This document shows, in pieces, positions 7,618-16,365 of a stretch of DNA of 64,000 bases; within the stretch, counting starts at the first letter, position 1; each line of letters begins with the position of its first letter. The notes beneath the pieces were generated by a model. That model was not told the DNA's origin. It searched no databases and saw only the letters and a list, made by a program, of their open reading frames with translations. The stretch is from the NCBI GenBank assembly GCA_012517325.1, contig JAAYVF010000079.1, forward strand, positions 27,352 to 91,351, in the 5' to 3' direction. The stretch comes from Myxococcales bacterium. Its GTDB lineage: Bacteria > Lernaellota > Lernaellaia > Lernaellales > Lernaellaceae. A program made the position numbers and the translations under genes.

Positions 7618-9597
7618 ATGCGAATTCCACTGCGGCGTTTGCTTCTCTGCTTCTGTCTGGCGACGATTCTTCTCGCCTGTCAGCCGGCTGACGATTCCGA
7701 CGATGGGAAAAATGACGCCGCGACCGGCGACGATGACGACAACGACGACAATGATGATAACGACGACAATGACGACAACGACAGCTGCGAATCGACGCAC
7801 GCCTTCGCTTTCGATTTGACGCCGGCGCGGTTCAACATCCCCTTCCCCTCCGATGTATTCACCAAGACCGACTCGACCTCGACGACCGGCCGGCGAGTCG
7901 TGCTGGGCGAAGACTCCAACCAATTCCTGAGCGAGCTGTTGGGGATTCTGCCGTGGGTTCGGACCGCGCTGAACCGAATGGAAGGCTTCGGCGTCACCGC
8001 CGCGGTGATGCTGCCGGTCGACGCGCCGCCCCAACCGGGCCTCTTGCCCGACACCGCCGAGCCGGGATCGTCGGATAGCGTTTTTCTCGTCAAATACGAC
8101 CCGAGCGGCGGCACTCCGGAGTATGCGCCCCTGCTCTTCGACTGGCGCGACCACCCGGTGTCCCTGGCGGCGCGGCCTTATTTGGCGCTGTTGCAAAACA
8201 CCACGTATCTCCTGGTGGTCACCGACGCACTACGGCCGCGGGACGGCGCCTGTTATCGACCGACCGATCATTTTCGCTATGTGCGCCGCGCCGACGCCGA
8301 TCCGACAAATCCGGAATACGATCTGCTGGAGCCCTATCGCCAACGGTTCGCGCCGTACTTTGATTTTCTCGAGAATCAAGTCGGCGTCGCCCGGAATCGC
8401 CTCGTGGCCGCGACGTTTTTCACGACCCAGAACCTGACGCCCGATCTGGAATCGATGCGCGATCAGTTGAAGGAACTGGCCGCCGCCGATCCCCCCGAAA
8501 TCACCCAATGGGAATACCTGAGCGGCGGCACGAACCTCGACTCGCGCTGGGACGGAACCTACGACACCGTCAATTGGCGCTGGGACGGCGTGATCAAGCA
8601 CGACGCCGACCGCCGACCCCTGCCCAACGGGTACGAAGCCATCAAGCTGCGCGTCCTGCTGCCCGATCCGGCGCGGTTCCCGCAGCCGTGGTCCGTCGCC
8701 GTGATGATGCACGGCATGCTCGCCTGCCGCGACGACGCCGACGCCTACGGCGAGGCGCTGGCGGAATATGGGTATGCGGTGGTCGGTTTCGACCTGGTCT
8801 TCCACGGCGTGCGGGGGCCGGAGAGCGACGTGCTGCGCCTGCTCGAATTCTTCAACTTCATGGAGCCGCTGAAGTGGCGGGCCAATTTCCTGCAGGACGT
8901 CGCCGACATCATGTGGGCCGGCCATCTGGTGGAAAACCTGGCCGACCTGGATCTCGCGCCGTACGCCACCGGCGGCGACGGCATCCCCGATTTCGACACC
9001 TCGCGCGTCGTTTTCATCGGCCATTCGCTCGGCAGCATTCACGGTGCGATCGACGCCGCCGTCGACGACCGGAAACAAGCCTACCTGTTCGACGCCGGGG
9101 CGGCCGATTACCGCGCGCTCGCGGAGAAATCGCCGATCGGCCAGGTGGTGTTGCAGATCGTCGACCTGCTCGGACAGTTGCAGCAAAACGATTTGTCCTC
9201 GCAGGTGCAGACCGGCATCGATCTGTATCTGCCGGTGATCGAAGCCGGCGATTCCATGGCCTACGCGCCGTACGTTTTCGAGCATCCGCTGGCGGGCCTG
9301 GCCGAAAAACCGCGGCAGATCTTCCAGCAGATGTCGTCCTACGACCTGGGCTTGGGCGGCACGGCCAACGGCCGGCTGAGCACCGTACTGGGGTTGACGG
9401 AGTTGGCGCCGTACGTCTGGCGCATTCCCGACACTCCGCTCGGGCAGATGCCCTTTTACGGCTCGGCCGTCTATCAATTCGACAGCCTCATTCACGGCAT
9501 GTGGTGGGGGCTTCCCGAGACGCACGCGCAGGCCGGCCACTTTCTGGCCACCTGGCGCGATACCGGCGTCGGTGAGATCGTTCCGCCGGAAGAATAA
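7618..9597 (+). CDS. Alpha/beta-hydrolase lipoprotein with Asp/Asn linker (paralogue 2)
   Basis: A 659-residue paralogue of the preceding gene, starting 29 bases after it. The signal peptide ends in L-L-A-C, then C-Q-P-A-D-D and a shorter (D-D-N)n spacer, then D-S-C-E-S-T-H. The bodies align along their whole length (for example F-N-I-P-F-P, R-M-E-G-F-G-V-T, P-L-K-W-R-A-N-F, G-G-D-G-I-P-D). The nucleophile elbow is G-H-S-L-G with Ser about 470, and M-M-H-G-M supplies the likely oxyanion region. Tandem duplication with clear divergence suggests different substrates or partners. No experimental function is known to me. Confidence 0.8.
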   Translation: MRIPLRRLLLCFCLATILLACQPADDSDDGKNDAATGDDDDNDDNDDNDDNDDNDSCESTHAFAFDLTPARFNIPFPSDVFTKTDSTSTTGRRVVLGEDSNQFLSELLGILPWVRTALNRMEGFGVTAAVMLPVDAPPQPGLLPDTAEPGSSDSVFLVKYDPSGGTPEYAPLLFDWRDHPVSLAARPYLALLQNTTYLLVVTDALRPRDGACYRPTDHFRYVRRADADPTNPEYDLLEPYRQRFAPYFDFLENQVGVARNRLVAATFFTTQNLTPDLESMRDQLKELAAADPPEITQWEYLSGGTNLDSRWDGTYDTVNWRWDGVIKHDADRRPLPNGYEAIKLRVLLPDPARFPQPWSVAVMMHGMLACRDDADAYGEALAEYGYAVVGFDLVFHGVRGPESDVLRLLEFFNFMEPLKWRANFLQDVADIMWAGHLVENLADLDLAPYATGGDGIPDFDTSRVVFIGHSLGSIHGAIDAAVDDRKQAYLFDAGAADYRALAEKSPIGQVVLQIVDLLGQLQQNDLSSQVQTGIDLYLPVIEAGDSMAYAPYVFEHPLAGLAEKPRQIFQQMSSYDLGLGGTANGRLSTVLGLTELAPYVWRIPDTPLGQMPFYGSAVYQFDSLIHGMWWGLPETHAQAGHFLATWRDTGVGEIVPPEE

Positions 9598-9612
9598 TGA
9601 CCCGGCGCGCGC

Positions 9613-10269
9613 CTACTTTTTCGGATAGCCGATCGTCTGGGCCAGGATGATTTTCTGGCCGGGGCGCAGCTTCATCGCCTTGGCCAGCGCCTCGCGGTCG
9701 ATCGCGCCGCGCACCACGACGGCCAGGCCTTGCGAGGCGCTGAACAGATACGCGTTTTCGGCGATGAACCCGGCGTCGGCGGCGGAGTAAAGGATTTTAT
9801 CCCCATCGTCGCCGCTCATTTTCGCGAAATCCGCGACGTAAATCAGGTTGACCGGCGCGTCCTTCACGAACGGCTGCATCCCGGTGGCCGCGCGCAGGTC
9901 GTTCGCCAGCACCAGTTTCAACTGATTGGCCCCGGCGTCGTACAGGTAGAGCCCGTCGGCCCGCGCCACATAGAGGCCGATTTCCTGGCCATTGCGCGCC
10001 GAGGGTGCCGTGCGACCGCCGGTGTCGGGACGATTGATGCCGTCGGCCGCCCACAAAAGATTCGACAGGATTTGATCGTCGAGCGGCGTTGCCGCGAATT
10101 CCCGCGTCGTATGCCGTTCTTTCAGCACCTGCATCAGCGGCCGGCCGCCGTCGGTTTGAGGCGCCGGAAGTTGAATCGTCTTTCCGGCCTCGCCCGCGGA
10201 CACCGTCAACGGGCAAACCAAGAGTAAGGACAAAATCGCCGGTAAAATGACCAGCCACCCTTGATTCAT
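9613..10269 (-). CDS. Exported nitroreductase-family protein (SagB-type)
   Basis: A 218-residue protein with a signal peptide (M-N-Q-G-W then a hydrophobic stretch to about A30), followed by a compact FMN-binding nitroreductase fold. Family marks are the early H-T-T-R-E-F motif (R contacts FMN phosphate), S-N-L-L-W-A-A-D-G-I, T-A-P-S-A-R-N, and the late A-A-D-A-G-F-I-A-E-N. SagB-like dehydrogenases oxidise azoline peptides, but many free-standing members have other or unknown roles. The start at 10269 is fixed by GGAGGTG seven bases upstream and by the signal peptide. The frame stays open upstream into the next gene, but that part is antisense-like noise. Export of an FMN enzyme is unusual. 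Confidence 0.8.
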   Translation of the reverse strand: MNQGWLVILPAILSLLLVCPLTVSAGEAGKTIQLPAPQTDGGRPLMQVLKERHTTREFAATPLDDQILSNLLWAADGINRPDTGGRTAPSARNGQEIGLYVARADGLYLYDAGANQLKLVLANDLRAATGMQPFVKDAPVNLIYVADFAKMSGDDGDKILYSAADAGFIAENAYLFSASQGLAVVVRGAIDREALAKAMKLRPGQKIILAQTIGYPKK

Positions 10270-10321
10270 CGCGCACCTCCATAGGCCAATGGATTGTTTT
10301 GCCGTCGGCGGCAGGATCGGA

Positions 10322-11539
10322 TTAGAGGAATACCCGACCCTCGCCGCGGTAGGTCTTGGCCGTATCCACGATTTCCGTCCCGCGAACCAGAAAAAATTCG
10401 TTGAAGCGCTCGGCCAATTCGCCGGCCTTCGCATGTTGAAAAAATACCGGGTCGCCCAATTCCAACCGCGGCGCTTCCGCCGGCACAACCAGCGGCGTCT
10501 GCACTTCGCCCGCGCCCTCCAGCGACAGGTAGCGCAAGCCTTCCGGATAAACCGGCCGCGGCAGGCGATCCTCGCCCGCCGGCCCCGACGCCACATAGCC
10601 GCCGCCCTGACAGGTGACCAAATCCGACGCCGGCCGGCGGACGACCTGGAGCGCGAAAAACGCCGCCGGTGCGAACGAAACCCGCCGGTAATGGTGGAAC
10701 AGCGCCGGCGCGTAAAACGCCGAACCCACCGTCGCCTCGGTGAGGCACGGATCGGCCAGCGTCTCGGGCAGGCTGCCGCTGCCCCCGCCGTTCACGATGA
10801 CCGGGTTCAAACCGGCCTCCCGCAAAGCGGCGACGATTCGCGCCCGCCGCTGTTCCAGTTCGCGGAGCGAGGCCGTCTTGAAAAGCCGCGTCGCGAGGTT
10901 CTTCGCGGGCTGCCCGGGCACCGCGTCATTGGGCCCGGCGATGTGCGCCTCGTAACCCATGACCGCGTCGATGACGACGTGCGAAAGAATTTTCGCGGCC
11001 GCCGCGACGGCCAGCGCCTGTTCGGGAGTGCGAATCGGGCTGCGGCGCGGGCCGATGTGCCAGACCGAGCCCAGCGGACGATACGACACATCAATTTCCA
11101 GACAGGCCGGCAATTGCACGCGGGCGCGGCGACCGGCCGTTTCCAGTATTTCGAGGTGTTCGAGGCAGTCGATCATAACCCGCGCCTGTCCGCCGCGACG
11201 GGTCAGCGCGACCAGCGCCTCGAGATCGGCCGGCTGCACGGTCGGATAGGCGATGATGAAATCGTCGAAGCCCTGTTCCGCCAGCCAGGCGGTCTCCCGA
11301 GCCGAATAGGTCATCACGCCGCGGTAGGCGGGGCCGCCCGTTTCCAGAATTTTCCGCATCAGCGCCGGACAACGCAGGGATTTCGAATGAACGCGGATCG
11401 TCTTCCGATGCCGGTTCGCCAATTCGGCGACGTAGGCGACGTTGCGTTCGAAAGCGTCCAGATCGACGAATGCCGCCGGCAATGTCCGGCCGCGCAGCGC
11501 TTCGCGGTAGCGCGCAAATTGATCGGAGACGGACAACAT
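10322..11539 (-). CDS. PLP-dependent amino acid deaminase/aldolase (alanine racemase fold)
   Basis: A 405-residue fold-type III PLP enzyme like D-threonine aldolase and D-serine dehydratase. The N-terminal barrel has F-V-D-L-D-A-F-E-R-N and the PLP lysine in V-H-S-K-S-L-R (K53). The C-terminal domain shows G-G-G-Y-V-A-S-G-P-A-G and G-D-P-V-F-F-Q-H-A-K-A-G. In true D-threonine aldolases a His/Asp pair binds a metal; here His is followed by A-K-A-G, so metal use is uncertain. Substrate is unknown. It is cytoplasmic and lies about 50 bases upstream of the nitroreductase on the same strand. Confidence 0.8.
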   Translation of the reverse strand: MLSVSDQFARYREALRGRTLPAAFVDLDAFERNVAYVAELANRHRKTIRVHSKSLRCPALMRKILETGGPAYRGVMTYSARETAWLAEQGFDDFIIAYPTVQPADLEALVALTRRGGQARVMIDCLEHLEILETAGRRARVQLPACLEIDVSYRPLGSVWHIGPRRSPIRTPEQALAVAAAAKILSHVVIDAVMGYEAHIAGPNDAVPGQPAKNLATRLFKTASLRELEQRRARIVAALREAGLNPVIVNGGGSGSLPETLADPCLTEATVGSAFYAPALFHHYRRVSFAPAAFFALQVVRRPASDLVTCQGGGYVASGPAGEDRLPRPVYPEGLRYLSLEGAGEVQTPLVVPAEAPRLELGDPVFFQHAKAGELAERFNEFFLVRGTEIVDTAKTYRGEGRVFL

Positions 11540-11562
11540 ATTAAGTCCCTAAATTGTCGAAT

Positions 11563-12165
11563 CTACGACGCCGAAATGGCCGCCAGTCCGGCTTCCCGGC
11601 GAAGCCGTTCGACGTCGAGTTCCTTGATCCAAACGATCAAATTCGCCCAGACGGCGTGAAATCCGTAGCCACCGTCGGTCATTTCCCGGATCGCTTCCTC
11701 CTTGGTCCAACCTTGAACCGCCAGCCGATAGACGGCAACCAGAGCGCCCGTGCGATCCGCCCCATGTTGGCAATGCACTAGGATTGGGGTTTTCGCGGTA
11801 TCGACGGCGATCTTGAGAAACCGCACCGCGTCGGCCTCGGTCAGGCCCCAGGCCGTCGTGGGAATGGCTTCGACCGCCAACCCGGTGTCGGCCAGTATGT
11901 CGGCGTCGGAGTGGAACGAACGTAAATTGACGACGGTTTTGATGCCGAGTTTCTTCAACTCCCGCATACCCGCGGCGCCGGGTTGGGCGCTGCGATAGAG
12001 AGTCGGCGAAACCTGAAAGAGGTTCGGCACATCCGGGGTTACGACCGGTTGCGCCCAGTTCGTCGGACGGGAAGCCGACGCCGCACCGATGCCCAGTGCC
12101 GCGCTGAGCAGCACCAGAAAAAGGAAAAACCATCGCCCTCGGTGTCGATCGAACGTGTTTCTCAT
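11563..12165 (-). CDS. Exported dual-specificity / tyrosine-type protein phosphatase
   Basis: A 200-residue protein with an N-terminal membrane or signal segment (about residues 11-31, ending A-S-A) and a Cys-based phosphatase domain. The P-loop H-C-Q-H-G-A-D-R-T-G fits C-X5-R, with catalytic C132 and R138. The general-acid loop is probably near A-W-G-L-T-E-A. Other marks are L-Y-R-S-A-Q-P and G-I-K-T-V-V-N-L-R, common in the DSP/YdeA-like group. It faces the periplasm by prediction, where phospho-lipid or sugar-phosphate substrates are as likely as phosphotyrosine. It lies in the same direction as its neighbours but with separate spacing. Confidence 0.85.
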   Translation of the reverse strand: MRNTFDRHRGRWFFLFLVLLSAALGIGAASASRPTNWAQPVVTPDVPNLFQVSPTLYRSAQPGAAGMRELKKLGIKTVVNLRSFHSDADILADTGLAVEAIPTTAWGLTEADAVRFLKIAVDTAKTPILVHCQHGADRTGALVAVYRLAVQGWTKEEAIREMTDGGYGFHAVWANLIVWIKELDVERLRREAGLAAISAS

Positions 12166-12183
12166 TTATTATTCAAACCGGCC

Positions 12184-15100
12184 TCAGCAGCCGCAGCCTC
12201 CTACCTCGCCATAGTCATCGTCGTCGCCGTGATGATGCGGCGAAGCGTCGTCGTCATTGTCGTCATCGTCGTCGTCATCCGCGCCACCGCCGGCCGCGGC
12301 CGGTTGGCCGATCAACGACAGGTTGCCGGCGTCATCGACACTCCGCACCGCGAACCACAAGCCCGTGCCGGTGAGCGGCACCGTCACTTCCACTTCCTCG
12401 CCGCCCGCCGCCGGTTCCGGCAGCATCCCCGCCGCGATCGAGTCGGCTTGCGCGAAATTCGCGGCCCCTTGCAGATCCGCCGCCGCGCCGGCGTAACGAA
12501 TCTCATAGCCCGCCGGGGTGCCGCACCGCCAGTCATCGCCCGGCGAGGTGAAGGTCAGTTTATACCCGTCGGCCGTCTTTTCCACCGTCAAATCCGTGAC
12601 CGGCGAAGGCGGCTGCGTATCGATGCCGTAGGTGCCGGTGTTGCGTTCGTCGTGGCTGGTCGTCCACCAATCGCTGGCGTTGCCGTCCGCCGTGCAGGCC
12701 TCGCCGACGGAACGCCAGCCGAACAGCGAGCCTTCGAGGGTGGTCTGATAGACCTCGAACAAGCCGTCACCGTCCGCATCGCCCACCGTCGGCCCGGAAG
12801 CCGCCCATTGGTTGGTGAACTTCGGCCAGGTCGGCGGCTGCACGCCCGTCGCGTCCACCGCGTCGACCGTGAAGCCGCCCGTGCCGCTGATCGCCTCGGG
12901 CAGACCGTCGCCCGACAGGTCGGCCGTCGCCGGATTGATGTACCAGTTGCAATCGTGCTGTTTGTAGACGAAAAGCGGGTGCTGCCAATCGGTCACCGCC
13001 CAGGCGACGAGCGTCGGCTGAAGCAGCGAAATCCAATTGTCGATCATGTCCAGGATGCTGGACACCGGGAGGATGTAATCGAGCCGGCCGTCGGCGGTCA
13101 GGCTGGAAAACGCGCCGTGCGCCAAGGCGTTGAAGCCGCCCGCGCTGATCAGCGTCTTGACGGTGGGCTGTCCGTCCGCGACTTCGATCATCTGCGGGAA
13201 CCAGATCGAGGAGCCGATGCCGATGTAGGTTTTGCCGTCCTGGTGCGCCAGCGCCGGCGTGGAGGTGATGCCGATAGTGAGCGGCGGCAGCGGCAGGGCG
13301 TCGCTGATCGGACCGAACATCTTGACCGGGAAACCGGGAATGAATGGCGAGCCGGAAACGTTGTTGTTGCCGTCGTGGTAGACCGCGTAAAAGCGCGTCC
13401 CCTTCAGGTTGAGCAAGCCGTCCTCGCAAACCTCGGAAGTGCCGATGAGGATGGCGGGGTATCCGGCGATGTCCGGATCGTCCGATTGCGGATCGAGAAT
13501 GCCGACCGCGGGGGTGGTGATCACCTGAGGCGCGTAGCTCTCGTCCTCGCGCTGGCAGACCTTGTCGGCCGGCACGGCCCCTGCTTCCGCCTTGCAAAAG
13601 ACCGGGAATCCGGGCTGCGGATCGGCCAGACCGTCTTGGTCGGCGTCGACCGGTTTCCAGACGTAGACCCGGCCGTCGTAATTTCCCGCGATGATTTCCT
13701 TCAAGCCGTCGCCGTCGAGATCGGCCAGCACGGGCGAACCGAGAAAGCCGCGGCCGTGGCCGAACGTCTCGGAACTGGTGTTGTCCGGCATCGCGGCGGC
13801 CACCGGAAACCCGGCGAGCAGCGGCGCCGGTTCGTTCAAATCGTTCAGGTGCTTCATCCCTTGCCGGTAAATCGCCAGCACCGCGCCGCCGTTGGTCGTG
13901 ACGACGATGTACGGCTCGCCGTCGCCGAACAGATCGGCCACCGCCGGATGGCTGAGCGTGGTGTCGGCCGCCCGCTCCAGGCCGTTGTAGGACTCGACAT
14001 CCACCGGGAACCCGTCCATGACCTGGTAGGCTTCGGTGGCCTGGTCGTACTTCAGCACCAGGACGCCGTCGGAGCTCGAAGCGGTGATGATCTCCAGCCG
14101 GCCGTCCGTGTCGCCGTCGAGGTCGTACAAGGTGACCGCCGACCGGCCCGACGCGCCGAGCGGCAGCGGGAAGCCGGGCAGCAGGCCCAGGTCGGCGTTC
14201 CGATCGCGATGCAGCGCGATGGTGCGGCGATCCTCGCCGGAGACGACGCCCTTGCCCGCCAGGTTGTAACCGGCGACCAGGCGCATGGTTACGGTGAAGT
14301 CGAAAGATTCCTGCGGCGGCTGGGTGATCGCTTCAGGCGGCAGCAGGCCGGTGACGTCCAGTTGCGTCAGCACGCCGTCGATCGGCGCCTGGCCGTTGCC
14401 GTCGGCGACGGTCACGAATTCCTCGTCCAACGGCTCCTTGCCGGGAGCGACCTGCAATTGCCATTGGAACGAGCGGTCGCGCGCGTAGAGGTAACCCGCC
14501 ACGTCGATTTGCGGCCTGGCGACGGGATCGACCAGCGAGAACCAGGCCGGCTGCCGGAATTTCACCTCGGGCGGAATGCGTGCCGGATCGCCGGTTGCCG
14601 GATCGCCGAGCATGGCCACCGCCTTGAGCGCGTTGGGACGGCCGTAGCCGAAGTGCGCGTCCCAGCCGGGTTGGCAACCGCCGCCGGTCCAGGTCAGGCA
14701 ATACTCCTTGATGTCGTCGGCGCTCATCGTGATGATCTGCTTCACCTCATTGGCCGAAAGCTCGATGCCCAGGTCCAGCGCCCGCGAGTAAATCAGGCCG
14801 ACCAGTCCGGCGGTGTTGCCGGCGGCTTCCGAGGAACAGGCGCCCGACGAGGCGGCGAGGTGAACGTGCTCGCCCCACATCGTGCAATAGGTTTCGGTGA
14901 AGCCGAAGATCTGCATCGGCAGGAAATCCAGGAACTCGATCGGCGGAATGGGGAAGATCGCCTTGATGTTCAGGACATCATCGAAGGCGCCGGGATAGGC
15001 GTGGTAGTAGCTGTCCTCGTCGCTGGCCACGCCGACGAGCGTCATCCCGCCCTCCGAAATTTCGGTCAATTGCCGGTTGATTTCGTCGGACTGATTGAGT

Positions 15101-16248
15101 GATTCGGAGGCGAACACCGCCACGCGGGCGCCCAGGTCGAATGAGTACTGGATGCCGGCGGCGAGCAGGTTCGCTTCGGTCAACACCGAATCGGAGACGC
15201 GGATCGGCAGGATCGTGCAAAAGGGGCAAAAGCCCGGTTTGTCGTCGTTGCCGTTGTTGCCGATGCCCGCCGCGTCGCGCGCGCGAGCCTCGCCGTGAGT
15301 GCCTTCGGGAAAATCGTCGACGCCGAAAGGACGATTGACGTTGCGCAAAAAGTCCCAGCCGCAGATATCGTCGATCAGGCCGTTGCCGTCGCCGTCGATC
15401 TGGTCCTCGAACTCGGCGAACAGGTCCTCGATCGTCACCAGGCGGCCCAGGTCCGCGAACCGCGCGTCGGCGTCGTAGTCGCGCACGCTGAATTTGCCGT
15501 CACCGTTGCAGTCCCAGGCGTCCGGCGTACAGGGTAGATTGCCGTTTTTCGGCTCGTTCAGTTCGCCGCGATTGAGGAAATAGTTCTCTTCCAGTTCCGC
15601 GTAATTGTATTGTCGGATGCCGTCGTCCACCACCGCGATGATCACGTCCGGCCGCCCGCCGGTGATCTTCCAGGCCTCGGTGGCGCTCATGCCGGGAATG
15701 GTTTCCGGTTTGTTGACGTCGGTTCCTTCCGGATCGACGACGTTGTAGCCGGGCAGTACATTGGCGTTGACGAAGGCGTCGACGAAATCGAACGGATCGG
15801 TCGGATCCCAGTTCAGCAGAATGTCCATGTCGTTGGGAATGTTGAGCACGAACACCTCGCCCCACGGGAATTCGCCGTCGAACGGCGAACCGCCCGTGCT
15901 TTCCAGCGCCGTGGTGAGATGCAGTACGAGCCGCCGGGCGAAGGGCCAGAGCTGATTGTTTTCGCTCGGCGTCAGGATCAGCGTGTCGTCGGCCAGGGTC
16001 GTGGTTTCAAACGAGAAGTCGACCGCCACTTGCCTGGTTTCATCCGCTTCGTAGGTGACGTAGACGGAAGACTCGGTGACCGTCGCCGGATCGAGGCTCA
16101 GGTCGAAAACCAGCCGCATCGGGTTGACCGTCAGGTTCTGAAACAGATCGAGGCGGGGCGCCTGATCGATCAACGACAACGCCAACGCCTCGCCGCCGAA
16201 AACCGCGACGAATACCGCGGCCACCAGAAGTACGCCGATTTTGCGCAT
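12184..16248 (-). CDS. Giant secreted subtilase (S8) with FG-GAP repeats and Asp-rich, Gly/Cys tail
   Basis: A 1354-residue secreted protein with a signal peptide to about A23. An N-terminal Ig-like region is followed by an S8 protease domain (about 190-550). The triad can be placed at D208 (A-V-V-D-D-G-I), H318 (G-T-H-G-E-A) and S473 (C-S-S-E-A-A-G-N-T-A-G-L). The motifs are off-consensus (usual G-T-H-V-A-G and G-T-S-M-A-x-P), and the oxyanion position reads A-S-D (D410) instead of G-N, so activity is not assured. Acidic calcium-type loops (D-G-D-G-N-G) follow. The C-terminal half has FG-GAP/VCBS units (D-L-D-G-D, D-L-F-G-D-G, D-A-D-G-D-G) and a fibronectin-like segment. The chain ends with an Asp tract and G-G-C-G-C. 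Surface proteolysis or adhesion is likely. Confidence 0.78.
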   Translation of the reverse strand: MRKIGVLLVAAVFVAVFGGEALALSLIDQAPRLDLFQNLTVNPMRLVFDLSLDPATVTESSVYVTYEADETRQVAVDFSFETTTLADDTLILTPSENNQLWPFARRLVLHLTTALESTGGSPFDGEFPWGEVFVLNIPNDMDILLNWDPTDPFDFVDAFVNANVLPGYNVVDPEGTDVNKPETIPGMSATEAWKITGGRPDVIIAVVDDGIRQYNYAELEENYFLNRGELNEPKNGNLPCTPDAWDCNGDGKFSVRDYDADARFADLGRLVTIEDLFAEFEDQIDGDGNGLIDDICGWDFLRNVNRPFGVDDFPEGTHGEARARDAAGIGNNGNDDKPGFCPFCTILPIRVSDSVLTEANLLAAGIQYSFDLGARVAVFASESLNQSDEINRQLTEISEGGMTLVGVASDEDSYYHAYPGAFDDVLNIKAIFPIPPIEFLDFLPMQIFGFTETYCTMWGEHVHLAASSGACSSEAAGNTAGLVGLIYSRALDLGIELSANEVKQIITMSADDIKEYCLTWTGGGCQPGWDAHFGYGRPNALKAVAMLGDPATGDPARIPPEVKFRQPAWFSLVDPVARPQIDVAGYLYARDRSFQWQLQVAPGKEPLDEEFVTVADGNGQAPIDGVLTQLDVTGLLPPEAITQPPQESFDFTVTMRLVAGYNLAGKGVVSGEDRRTIALHRDRNADLGLLPGFPLPLGASGRSAVTLYDLDGDTDGRLEIITASSSDGVLVLKYDQATEAYQVMDGFPVDVESYNGLERAADTTLSHPAVADLFGDGEPYIVVTTNGGAVLAIYRQGMKHLNDLNEPAPLLAGFPVAAAMPDNTSSETFGHGRGFLGSPVLADLDGDGLKEIIAGNYDGRVYVWKPVDADQDGLADPQPGFPVFCKAEAGAVPADKVCQREDESYAPQVITTPAVGILDPQSDDPDIAGYPAILIGTSEVCEDGLLNLKGTRFYAVYHDGNNNVSGSPFIPGFPVKMFGPISDALPLPPLTIGITSTPALAHQDGKTYIGIGSSIWFPQMIEVADGQPTVKTLISAGGFNALAHGAFSSLTADGRLDYILPVSSILDMIDNWISLLQPTLVAWAVTDWQHPLFVYKQHDCNWYINPATADLSGDGLPEAISGTGGFTVDAVDATGVQPPTWPKFTNQWAASGPTVGDADGDGLFEVYQTTLEGSLFGWRSVGEACTADGNASDWWTTSHDERNTGTYGIDTQPPSPVTDLTVEKTADGYKLTFTSPGDDWRCGTPAGYEIRYAGAAADLQGAANFAQADSIAAGMLPEPAAGGEEVEVTVPLTGTGLWFAVRSVDDAGNLSLIGQPAAAGGGADDDDDDDNDDDASPHHHGDDDDYGEVGGCGC

Positions 16249-16365
16249 GGGTCTCTCCCGTTTGTCGTGAAAGAACGAACCGAGATGGATTGGCTAAAGG
16301 TGTGTCGGATTGTAACGGGTTTTGAAGGCGCAATCAAATGTCGGCCGGGAAAAGGTCGCGACGGC

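Noticed and set aside
5501..7630. Open frame of about 709 codons on the minus strand, opposite hydrolase lipoprotein 1
   Set aside because: Antisense to a gene with signal peptide and catalytic elbow; its Val/Ile run is just the complement of the Asp codons.
11983..15102. Very long open frame (about 1039 codons) on the plus strand, opposite the giant subtilase
   Set aside because: High GC at third positions of the real minus-strand gene keeps the opposite frame open. It has no domain, no ribosome site and an Arg/Gly/Val-rich composition.
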